Assembly: GCA_023398155.1 (NCBI GenBank)
Contig: JAEWSV010000437.1
Span: forward strand, 1 to 5,814
Direction: 5' to 3'
Source: Spirochaetota bacterium
GTDB taxonomy: Bacteria; Spirochaetota; Spirochaetia; Treponematales; Breznakiellaceae
Length of the DNA stretch: 5,814 nucleotides
Made by a program: the position numbers and the translations under genes. Shown piece after piece: positions 1-5,011 of this stretch. How positions within the stretch are numbered: position 1 is the stretch's first letter; each line of letters starts with the position of its first letter. A model generated the notes under the pieces. It had not been told where the DNA came from. It was given only the letters and a program-made list of their open reading frames with translations, and ran no database searches.

Positions 1-912
1 GGCAGCCGCTCCGCCGGCGGCCGCGCCGCCAGCCGAGCCCGATTCCTCCAAAAGTTCGACCGCCTCCTCCATGAGCCAGCTCGCCTCGATGTCGTGGCCG
101 TACGAGACCTTCCGTTCCAGGCGCGACCAATCGTCGCGGAAGAAAAGGCCGAGGTGGCCGTCGGCCTGGACGATGCGCGTGCCGTGGACTTCGAGCAGGG
201 AAACGATGGATTCGCGTAGCTCCTCCGAAGGCGATGCGCGATACAGGTTCGTGAAGGCCTCGAGCACGTGGAGGTTCGTGTTCATCGATTTGTCGCAGTC
301 CAGGTCGGCGGGGCTCAGCGTGCGGTCGTCCGTCGCCGCCCAGTCCTCGCCGAGCGCCTCGTGGTAGCCGCCGTACCTTCGCTCCCGCGCGCGGCTTTCA
401 AGGAGCCCGTAGAGGGCTCGAGCGAAGGATAGCGCCTCGGCGCGCGCCTCCGCCCGTAGGTAAGGGACGCGGGCGTACTCGGAAAGGGCGTAGAGAGCGA
501 AGGCCTGGCCGTAGATCTGTTTCTTCCGTACGGCTGGTTTCCCTTCGGACGTGACCGTCCCAAAAAAGCCGCCGCGTTCGCGGTCGCGGAAGCGGTCCAT
601 GAGATACCGATAGGCTTCGTTCGCGAGGGAGAGCCGCGCGGGGTCGGCGAGGGCGCGGGAGGCCGCCGCGAAGGTCCAAAGGTGACGGGCGACCATAACG
701 ACGGACCGGTGGACCGCGGGAACCGGTACGTCGTCCGAACGGATCTCGCCGAGGAACCCCTCCCCTCCCGCGTCCCGCCCGCGCGACTGCCAGTAGGGCA
801 AGATGTCGCTTGAGAGTTCCCGACGCGCCCAGGAGGCGAGATCGGCGAGCGCCGCGCGGTCCGCCGCACCGAGCGCGGCCCCCTCCCCGGCGCCCCGCGC
901 GACGCGCGTCAC
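1..912 (-). CDS. Cellobiose/mannobiose 2-epimerase (AGE family), partial: C-terminus beyond left edge
   Basis: Known role of the family: reversible epimerisation at C2 of the reducing-end sugar of beta-1,4 disaccharides, converting cellobiose or mannobiose to the glucosyl-mannose or mannosyl-glucose form, in the cytoplasm on an (alpha/alpha)6 barrel. The frame is open for 304 codons from a GTG at 912 to the window edge; family members are about 400 aa, so roughly a quarter is missing. Visible motifs are ARHLWTF (Arg76, substrate-binding position), CDKSMNTNLHVLEAF (His215) and YGHDIEASWL (His273). By motif and spacing the two His match two of the three catalytic His of Rhodothermus marinus cellobiose 2-epimerase; the third would lie outside the window. 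The GTG overlaps the GH130 stop as GTGA, so translation is probably coupled. Residues 292-304 are an odd Gly/Ala-rich run. The family is clear; choice between cellobiose and mannobiose is inferred only from the GH130 partner. Confidence 0.9.
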   Translation of the reverse strand, partial: MTRVARGAGEGAALGAADRAALADLASWARRELSSDILPYWQSRGRDAGGEGFLGEIRSDDVPVPAVHRSVVMVARHLWTFAAASRALADPARLSLANEAYRYLMDRFRDRERGGFFGTVTSEGKPAVRKKQIYGQAFALYALSEYARVPYLRAEARAEALSFARALYGLLESRARERRYGGYHEALGEDWAATDDRTLSPADLDCDKSMNTNLHVLEAFTNLYRASPSEELRESIVSLLEVHGTRIVQADGHLGLFFRDDWSRLERKVSYGHDIEASWLMEEAVELLEESGSAGGAAAGGAAA

Positions 913-1901
913 AGCGCGTTCTCTTTCACCCAGGCGACGAGTTCATCCACGTAGCCGAAGGCGAGGCCGGTAGCGGTGTCGGCGCATCCGTAGTAAACGG
1001 CGAGGCGGCCGGAAGCCGCGTCCGCGACCGCCGCGCAGGGGAATACCACGTTCGGTACGTCGCCGACGCACTCGTAGCTCTCGCACGGGTTTAGGAGGTA
1101 AGGCCGCCCGCGCGCGATGACCTTCCAGGGCTCATCCAGGTCCAGAAGGGCGGCTCCCATGCTGTACACGAAGCCGTTGCAGCTCGTGAGCACTCCGTGG
1201 TAGAGGAGGAGCCAGCCCTCCTTCGTCTCTATGGGCGCGGGCCCCGGGCCTATCTTGGTGCTCTGCCACGGACTATCGCTGCCCCGCGTACCCATGACGT
1301 GGCGGTGGCGGCCCCAAAAGGTGAGATCGGGGCTCTCGCTGTAGAAGATATCGCCGAAGGGAGTATGGCCCGAATCGCTCGGCCGGCTCAGCATGGCGTA
1401 GCGGCCGTCGATCCGACGCGGAAACAGGACGCCGTTGCGGTTGAAGGGCATGAGCGGATTCTCCAGGCGCTCGAAACGCTCGAAGTCGTCGGTGACGCCG
1501 AGGCCGATGGACGCGCCGTGGTTGCCGTCGCACCACATGACGTAATAACGGCCTTCCAACGGAACGACGCGCGGATCGTACTTGTATTCCGAGGCGGGCA
1601 GGCCAGGCTGCTCGACGAAGGCGATGGGCTCGTCGGCGATCTTCCATGAGAGCCCGTCGGCGCTCCGGCCCACGCGGATGTTCATGCGCCGCGCGGTATC
1701 GTCGCAGCGGAACACTCCCGCGAAGCCGCCATCGAAGGGAACGACGGCGCTGTTGAAGATGCTGTTCGCGCCTTTCGCCGCGTCCCGCCCGATCACCGGA
1801 TTCCGCGAATAGCGCCAGAGGGGCGCCGAATCTCCCGCCTTTCGCTCTTCCCAAGGCAAGCGCGCTACCGGATCGCTGCGCACGAGGGGCGTATTCTTCA
1901 A
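909..1901 (-). CDS. GH130 beta-1,4-mannoside phosphorylase (GH130_2-like)
   Basis: GH130 enzymes use inorganic phosphate to cleave a terminal beta-mannosyl bond and release alpha-mannose 1-phosphate. The 330-aa protein has the length and motifs of subfamily GH130_2: NSIFNSAVVPF (47-56), GVFRCDDTARRM (62-73), YDPRV (108-112), NRNGVLFPR (154-162), LSRPSDSGHTPFGDIFYSESPD across 171-192, TKIG (215-218) and YYGCAD (303-308). Asp109 in YDPR matches the catalytic acid. Arg155, Arg173, Lys216 and His235 line up with phosphate-binding residues I recall for the gut metagenome enzyme UhgbMP, which argues for a phosphorylase rather than a hydrolase. GH130_2 members act on mannooligosaccharides or on mannosyl-N-acetylglucosamine; which applies here cannot be read from sequence. 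The TTG start is supported by AAGGAG six bases upstream and by the start of conserved sequence soon after. No signal peptide is seen. It is the first gene of an operon with the epimerase. Confidence 0.93.
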   Translation of the reverse strand: MKNTPLVRSDPVARLPWEERKAGDSAPLWRYSRNPVIGRDAAKGANSIFNSAVVPFDGGFAGVFRCDDTARRMNIRVGRSADGLSWKIADEPIAFVEQPGLPASEYKYDPRVVPLEGRYYVMWCDGNHGASIGLGVTDDFERFERLENPLMPFNRNGVLFPRRIDGRYAMLSRPSDSGHTPFGDIFYSESPDLTFWGRHRHVMGTRGSDSPWQSTKIGPGPAPIETKEGWLLLYHGVLTSCNGFVYSMGAALLDLDEPWKVIARGRPYLLNPCESYECVGDVPNVVFPCAAVADAASGRLAVYYGCADTATGLAFGYVDELVAWVKENAL

Positions 1902-1907
1902 TCGATA

Positions 1908-1913
1908 CTCCTT
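1908..1913 (-). promoter_or_regulatory. Ribosome binding site fixing a TTG start for the GH130 gene
   Basis: On the minus strand AAGGAG is followed by six bases (TATCGA) and then TTG at 1901. No ATG or GTG is similarly placed, so this site decides the unusual TTG start. Confidence 0.75.
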
Positions 1914-1915
1914 CT

Positions 1916-1929
1916 AGAAACCGGTTTCT
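1916..1929. promoter_or_regulatory. LacI-family operator O1 (perfect 14-bp palindrome)
   Basis: AGAAACCGGTTTCT is a perfect palindrome with a central CG, the shape typical of LacI-family operators. It lies directly upstream of the GH130 ribosome binding site, where it would overlap the start of transcription or the leader. The LacI-family gene is transcribed divergently from the same region, and a second ACCGGT copy lies at 2016-2029. Binding is inferred. Confidence 0.75.
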
Positions 1930-1933
1930 CTAC

Positions 1934-1939
1934 AATATA
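1934..1939 (-). promoter_or_regulatory. Possible -10 element for the GH130-epimerase operon
   Basis: On the minus strand TATATT (two changes from TATAAT) would place transcription start inside or next to operator O1. I could not find a convincing -35 at 16-18 bp; the AT-rich stretch 1930-2000 also offers TATAAA (1965-1970), again without a good partner. The exact promoter is therefore uncertain. Confidence 0.3.
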
Positions 1940-1967
1940 GAACGCTCACATAAGAATCTTTTCATTT

Positions 1968-1979
1968 ATAGATATCTAT
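1968..1979. repeat. 12-bp perfect palindrome midway between O1 and O2
   Basis: ATAGATATCTAT is self-complementary. Its centre is 51 bp from O1 and 49 bp from O2. It has no ACCGGT core, so if it is a site it would be for another protein; in AT-rich DNA it could also be chance. Confidence 0.35.
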
Positions 1980-2011
1980 TTAATACAACCTACCAAAAAT
2001 AAATTTTTAAG

Positions 2012-2040
2012 ATGACGAAACCGGTATTTTATTCTATCAT
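2012..2040 (+). promoter_or_regulatory. Probable promoter of the LacI-family gene
   Basis: ATGACG (2012-2017, four of six matches to TTGACA) and TATCAT (2035-2040, five of six to TATAAT) are separated by exactly 17 bp. The spacer carries operator O2, a geometry that would give autorepression. Confidence 0.5.
2016..2029. promoter_or_regulatory. LacI-family operator O2 (imperfect copy of O1)
   Basis: CGAAACCGGTATTT matches O1 at 11 of 14 positions and keeps the GAAACCGGT left half and centre; the right half is degenerate. It lies in the -35/-10 spacer of the regulator promoter. Its centre is exactly 100 bp from the centre of O1. Confidence 0.6.
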
Positions 2041-2051
2041 AGCGAACCGAC

Positions 2052-2069
2052 GCGGTCTGTCAAGACCGC
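2052..2069 (+). repeat. Inverted repeat/hairpin in the leader of the LacI-family gene
   Basis: GCGGTCT and AGACCGC are perfect 7-bp arms around GTCA. The repeat starts about 12 bp after the proposed -10 and ends just before the ribosome binding site at 2072, so it would fold at the very 5' end of the mRNA. It could be a leader hairpin affecting translation or stability, or a protein site of a different type from O1/O2. Confidence 0.5.
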
Positions 2070-2084
2070 ATGGAAGGGGCACCC

Positions 2085-3092
2085 ATGCGACGGATCACGA
2101 TGGAGACTATCGCGAAGCTCGCCGGAACCACCAAGGGAACGGTATCCAAAGCGCTCAACGGAGAGGCCGGCGTCAGCGCCGAGAAGCGCGAGCGCATCCG
2201 CGCCCTCGCGGCCCAACATAACTTCCATCCCAACGCCACGGCGAGCGCCCTCGCGCGGCGGCGATCGGGAGCCTTCGCCCTGGCCATCCCGAACGACGCG
2301 GGCCCCGTCTACGAGGGCGCGTTCTGGGCTTCCCTCATCGTCGCGGTGGTCGCGACCGCGGCTAGGCGCGGCATCCAGACCGTCATCCTCACCCCCGACG
2401 CGGGGGAAGCGGGAGCCGAATCCTTCAACCGGGCTCTCCGCTGCAGGTCGGTGGACGCCCTCTTCGTGGCGGCCGAGCTCTTGGACCAGCGTACGCTCGG
2501 GGCCCTGGCCGCCGAGCGGCTCCCCTACGTGAGCATCGGCTCTACCTTCGCCCCCGGCGCCTATTCCGTGGACGTGGACAACGAGGGGGGTACGGCCGCT
2601 ATGGTCGAGCGGCTCATCGCCGCGGGCAAGAAACGCGTCGCCTTCCTCGTAGGGCCCCAGCGCTATGGCTATACCGCCGAACGCATCGCCGGGTACGAGT
2701 CGGCGCTCCGCAAGGCGGGATGCGACGAAGTACGAGTGGAACGCTCGCCGTACGAAGCCCACGCCGCCCGCGCGGCCGCGCGGGGTCTCCTCGCCTCGCC
2801 GTTCGCCCCCGACGCTCTCTTCATAGCCGCGGGCGGTCCCCTCATGCTCGGCGCGCTGGAAGGCTGGCGCGACGCGGGCGGGGCGGGAACCGGCATCGCG
2901 CTCGCCGTCTTCGACGATTCGCCGATCTTGGAGCTCATGGACCCGCCCGTGTCCGCGGTCCGCCAACCCATCGCGGCCATGGCGGAAGCGGGCATCGCCA
3001 TGCTCGCCGATCTGGTCGAAGGGAAGAAGCCGACGGAAGCAAGGGTCGTCCTGAGGACCGAGCTCATCGCGCGCGGGGCCTTGGCGCCGTAG
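2085..3092 (+). CDS. LacI-family transcriptional repressor
   Basis: Sugar-responsive DNA-binding repressor of the LacI/GalR family, 335 aa. Residues 5-25 form the helix-turn-helix (TMETIAKLAGTTKGTVSKAL), followed by a hinge helix with NATASALARRR (50-60), then a periplasmic-binding-protein-like effector domain from about residue 62 to the end. I chose ATG 2085 because GGAAGGGG (2072-2079) sits five bases upstream and the helix-turn-helix then begins at the usual distance; an ATG at 2070 would add only five residues and lacks a ribosome site. It is divergent from the GH130-epimerase operon across a region with two ACCGGT palindromes, so it probably represses that operon and itself. The effector is not predictable from sequence, but a mannosyl disaccharide or a derivative is the natural guess. 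The recognition-helix residues are Lys-Gly where LacI has Tyr-Gln. Confidence 0.93.
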   Translation: MRRITMETIAKLAGTTKGTVSKALNGEAGVSAEKRERIRALAAQHNFHPNATASALARRRSGAFALAIPNDAGPVYEGAFWASLIVAVVATAARRGIQTVILTPDAGEAGAESFNRALRCRSVDALFVAAELLDQRTLGALAAERLPYVSIGSTFAPGAYSVDVDNEGGTAAMVERLIAAGKKRVAFLVGPQRYGYTAERIAGYESALRKAGCDEVRVERSPYEAHAARAAARGLLASPFAPDALFIAAGGPLMLGALEGWRDAGGAGTGIALAVFDDSPILELMDPPVSAVRQPIAAMAEAGIAMLADLVEGKKPTEARVVLRTELIARGALAP

Positions 3093-3152
3093 GAGCGCGG
3101 CCCTTCCGAAGCGCGGCCTTTCCGAAGCGCGGCCTTTCTGGAGCGCGGGGGG
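3093..3152. repeat. 16-bp tandem direct repeat between convergent genes
   Basis: Starting right after the LacI-family stop codon are GAGCGCGGCCCTTCC, GAAGCGCGGCCTTTCC, GAAGCGCGGCCTTTCT and a partial GGAGCGCGG that ends in a G run. This gives about 3.5 units of 15-16 bp that fill the 63-bp gap to the TetR stop. No clear intrinsic terminator (stem plus T run) is seen for either convergent gene. Confidence 0.7.
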
Positions 3153-3155
3153 GCT

Positions 3156-3764
3156 TCACGCGTCCGCCGCCGACCGTTCCCGCGGCCGTTCCCGCTTCCG
3201 AGCCTCCAGCCCGGCGACGAGGGTCTCGGCGAGGACCGCGAAGCTCTCGTCGCAGTCCACGTCCAGGCCGAAGCCGCCCATGCCTTCCAACTCGGCGAAG
3301 CCGTGGGCGAGGCTCCGTATTCCGCGGAGCGCGTGCACCTTCCCCGGCCGGTCCAAGCCGTACGGATCCAACAGCTTGAATCCCAGCTCCAAGATCCGTC
3401 CTTCTTCCCGCACGAAGTCAGGATCGGCGAAGGCCGTGGCGCGGCCCATGCGGACGAAGACTCCGTAACGGCCGGGATGAAGCGCGACGTAGGCGCGGTA
3501 CGCGACGAGGAGAGCCCGGATGCCCTCTCCCGCCGCGGCCGCGGCGCACGCGGCTTCCAATGCGTCGGCCAGATCCGCGGTTGTGCGCAGGGCCATGGCC
3601 GTCCGCAGCTCCGCGAGGCTCCCGAAGTGGTTGAACAGCGAGGGAGGACGGATACCGAGCACCTCCGCGAGGCGCGTGAGCGTGAGGCTTTCCGCCCCGT
3701 CGCGGTCCACGAGTTTGCCGGCAGCCTCCAGGATCGCGGCTTTCGAGAGGCCCTTCCTAGGCAC
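3156..3764 (-). CDS. TetR-family regulator with WHG-type C-terminal domain
   Basis: A 202-aa regulator, a normal length for TetR. Residues about 5-50 hold the helix-turn-helix: GLSKAAILEAAGKLVDRDG, then LTLTRLAEVLGIRPPSLFNHFGS. The ligand domain shows ALHPGRYGVF, then SLAHGFAELEGMGGFGLDVD, the signature of the TetR_C_33/WHG domain. I chose GTG at 3764 because homologous sequence begins with the Pro-Arg-Lys-Gly-Leu-Ser stretch right after it; the longer frame from 3839 adds a low-quality Arg-rich tail and overlaps the hydrolase by about 80 bp. With the GTG start the overlap with the hydrolase stop is 8 bp, so the genes are probably cotranscribed and translationally coupled. It likely represses its own operon through the dyad at 4601-4627. 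The ligand is unknown, perhaps the hydrolase substrate. Confidence 0.88.
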   Translation of the reverse strand: MPRKGLSKAAILEAAGKLVDRDGAESLTLTRLAEVLGIRPPSLFNHFGSLAELRTAMALRTTADLADALEAACAAAAAGEGIRALLVAYRAYVALHPGRYGVFVRMGRATAFADPDFVREEGRILELGFKLLDPYGLDRPGKVHALRGIRSLAHGFAELEGMGGFGLDVDCDESFAVLAETLVAGLEARKRERPRERSAADA

Positions 3765-4578
3765 GGCCGGCCCCCGGTCGCGCCGCGCTCGCGAGGAAGT
3801 CCAGGATGAGGGAAGCCGTCTCTTCGGGAAATTCCGCATGAGGATAGTGGCCTGCGCCTTCCACCATCCGATAGGCCGCGCCGAGTTCGTCCGCCAAGGC
3901 GCGGGCCGTGGCCTCGGGATCCTTGAAATCGGGATCGCGCTTCCCCATGATGACCACGGACGGGCAACGGACGCGGCTCAACGCGCGGCCGGACGCTTCC
4001 TTGGAGGCGAGCATCATGGCCCGTAGGGCCGCCATGCGCCCCTTCTCCGCGAGATTCGCGGATAGGCGACGCGTATAATCAGGAAAATCCGCCGGCTTTC
4101 GGCTCGGATAGAGGGCGGCGTAGTAACTCTTCCAAACGAGCGGCCCCCAGGGGGCGGCAAAGAGTACCGAGTACAAGACCTTCTCGATCGGTTTCGGCGC
4201 GCCCCGGACGAAGGGGTCCATGAGGACCAGGGCGTTGACGAGATCGGGACGCTCGGCCGCGAGGTAGACCGCCGCACCCGCGCCCATCGAATCGGCGACC
4301 ACTATGGCGCCCTTCGCGTCGAGCCGTTCTATCAGCGCGCCGATATCGGACGCGACGCCGACCACCGAATAGTCCTTCCAGGCGATGGAGCTTTCTCCGA
4401 GGCCCCGCAGATCGAGCGTCGCGACCCGGAATGCGGCCGCCGCGAGGAGCGGCGCCAGGAATCGGTACTCCTGCCGCAGGTCCCCCATGGAAGGGACGCA
4501 GACGACCAGTGGCCCGGCCCCGGCCTCGTCGTACGCAAATCGCCCCTCAACCGTCTCTATGAATAGGGTTTCTCCCAT
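3757..4578 (-). CDS. Alpha/beta hydrolase
   Basis: A 273-aa alpha/beta-hydrolase-fold protein, cytoplasmic (no signal peptide). Order of motifs: strand and oxyanion-loop region VVCVPSMGD (25-33), LDLRGLGES (55-63), nucleophile elbow VVADSMGAG (93-101) with Ser97, acid loop MGKRDPDF (211-218) with Asp215 as probable acid, and GAGHYPH (241-247) with His244. The triad is complete. The elbow reads Ala-Asp-Ser-Met-Gly, lacking the first Gly of GxSxG, and the usual HG oxyanion motif is replaced by Pro-Ser-Met-Gly. The insert around residues 124-190 would form the lid. The ATG at 4578 has AGGAGG (4584-4589) five bases upstream, so the start is firm. It heads an operon with the TetR gene. Ester, lactone or epoxide substrates are all possible; the function is not assignable further. 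Confidence 0.9.
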   Translation of the reverse strand: MGETLFIETVEGRFAYDEAGAGPLVVCVPSMGDLRQEYRFLAPLLAAAAFRVATLDLRGLGESSIAWKDYSVVGVASDIGALIERLDAKGAIVVADSMGAGAAVYLAAERPDLVNALVLMDPFVRGAPKPIEKVLYSVLFAAPWGPLVWKSYYAALYPSRKPADFPDYTRRLSANLAEKGRMAALRAMMLASKEASGRALSRVRCPSVVIMGKRDPDFKDPEATARALADELGAAYRMVEGAGHYPHAEFPEETASLILDFLASAARPGAGRA

Positions 4579-4598
4579 AAAATCCTCCTGACATATCC

Positions 4599-4627
4599 AT
4601 TATACTAATACTATTAGTTTTAGTATA
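4599..4627 (-). promoter_or_regulatory. Promoter of the hydrolase-TetR operon
   Basis: On the minus strand a perfect TATAAT lies at 4604-4599, about 10 bp before the AGGAGG site. At 17-bp spacing the -35 would be TATACT (4627-4622), only three of six matches, so this is a weak -35 that may need no more than the strong -10. The whole promoter is covered by the 27-bp dyad. Confidence 0.6.
4601..4627. promoter_or_regulatory. 27-bp operator-like dyad over the hydrolase promoter
   Basis: Arms TATACTAATACTA and TAGTTTTAGTATA flank a central T at 4614; 12 of 13 pairs are complementary (only 4609/4619 fails). It can also be read as four TACTA/TAGT-type half-sites at 6-bp intervals (4603, 4609, 4615, 4621). 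The best candidate ligand is the TetR protein of the same operon; the HxlR protein encoded on the other side is an alternative. Confidence 0.7.
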
Positions 4628-4688
4628 CGAATTTCACTCAGTGTCACGAAGATTTGAGAAGGAAAAACGCGAGGATACAACGCCGGCC

Positions 4689-4717
4689 TTGACAAGGGTC
4701 CGACGCGGTGCTATTGA
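4689..4717 (+). promoter_or_regulatory. Possible promoter of the tautomerase-HxlR operon
   Basis: A perfect TTGACA lies at 4689-4694. At 17 bp spacing the -10 is TATTGA (4712-4717), only three of six matches. The strong -35 with a poor -10 suggests an activated or tightly controlled promoter, if it is the right one. Confidence 0.5.
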
Positions 4718-4747
4718 TTTAGTAGCGCGCTACAATTTCGATAGCAC
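4708..4747 (+). promoter_or_regulatory. 40-bp compound dyad before the tautomerase gene
   Basis: Two nested inverted repeats share one centre (4727/4728): inner GTAGCGCGCTAC (4722-4733, perfect) and outer GTGCTAT (4708-4714) with ATAGCAC (4741-4747). Over the full 40 bp 16 of 20 pairs match. The element runs from the proposed -10 up to the base before the AAGGAG ribosome site (4748-4753). It could be an operator for the HxlR protein or a leader hairpin. Confidence 0.65.
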
Positions 4748-4759
4748 AAGGAGAATCCA

Positions 4760-4954
4760 ATGCCCGTAATCACCATCGCCATGAGCAGAATCAGCGAAGA
4801 AAAGAAAACCGCCCTCATCGACAAGCTCACCACGGCCGCGGCCGAGGCCACGATGATGCCCCCGGAAAAATTCTTTACCTACATTCAAGAATACGAGGAT
4901 GAGAATATCGGACTCGGAGGAATTACCGTAAAAGAGGCGAAGAAGAAGAGGTAA
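4760..4954 (+). CDS. 4-oxalocrotonate tautomerase family protein
   Basis: A 64-aa member of the tautomerase superfamily; these small beta-alpha-beta subunits assemble into hexamers and use the N-terminal proline, exposed after Met removal, as a catalytic base. The start MPVITIAMSR gives Pro1 in the right place, followed by SEEKKTALIDKLT (helix), PPEKFFTYIQEY and ENIGLGGITV, the typical C-terminal hairpin. The length is normal for the family. The position of Arg39 of classical 4-oxalocrotonate tautomerase falls in the FFTYI stretch and is not Arg, so the classical muconate substrate is doubtful. The ATG has AAGGAG six bases upstream. It precedes the HxlR gene by 57 bp, probably in one operon. 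The substrate is unknown; a dmpI-like or general carbonyl-tautomerase role is possible. Confidence 0.9.
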   Translation: MPVITIAMSRISEEKKTALIDKLTTAAAEATMMPPEKFFTYIQEYEDENIGLGGITVKEAKKKR

Positions 4955-4961
4955 GCCGCTG

Positions 4962-4989
4962 GGCGCCGCGGGCCTTTCCCCGCGGCGTC
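4962..4989 (+). terminator. GC-rich hairpin between tautomerase and HxlR genes (partial terminator/attenuator)
   Basis: The core CGCCGCGGG (4964-4972) pairs perfectly with CCCGCGGCG (4979-4987) around a 6-base loop, extended by a wobble and a further G-C pair. It is followed by TCTTCTC rather than a T run, so it may only reduce read-through into the HxlR gene or stabilise the upstream mRNA. Confidence 0.5.
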
Positions 4990-5011
4990 TTCTCGGGATA
5001 GAATCACCGCG

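Noticed and set aside
315..869. Minus-strand frame of 184 codons over the epimerase gene
   Set aside because: It is a frame shadow; the neighbouring frame, starting from GTG 912, encodes the conserved epimerase motifs.
2070..2084. Upstream ATG for the LacI-family gene
   Set aside because: It directly abuts the inverted repeat and has no ribosome site, whereas GGAAGGGG is well placed for the ATG at 2085.
2037..2966. Long open frame of 309 codons on the minus strand opposite the LacI-family gene
   Set aside because: Composition is Arg/Gly/Glu-rich with no recognisable motif, and it lies antisense to a clear LacI protein; GC-rich coding DNA often leaves such frames open.
3093..3152. The 16-bp repeats as a CRISPR array
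   Set aside because: Units are contiguous without spacers and too short, and no cas gene is present.
3765..3839. N-terminal extension of the TetR gene to an ATG at 3839
   Set aside because: The extra 25 residues are Arg-rich and unlike TetR N-termini; the GTG at 3764 gives standard length and a short operon overlap.
2669..3967. Open frame of 432 codons on the minus strand spanning the LacI end, TetR and hydrolase end
   Set aside because: It crosses three well-supported genes in another frame, and its Arg/Ser/Pro-rich translation matches no family.
3520..4026. Plus-strand frame of 168 codons across TetR and hydrolase
   Set aside because: Antisense to two clear genes, with Ala/Arg/Ser-rich translation and no domain.
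4628..4688. Search for a small RNA or extra ORF between the two divergent dyads
   Set aside because: No start with a ribosome site, stem or terminator was found; it looks like plain spacer DNA.
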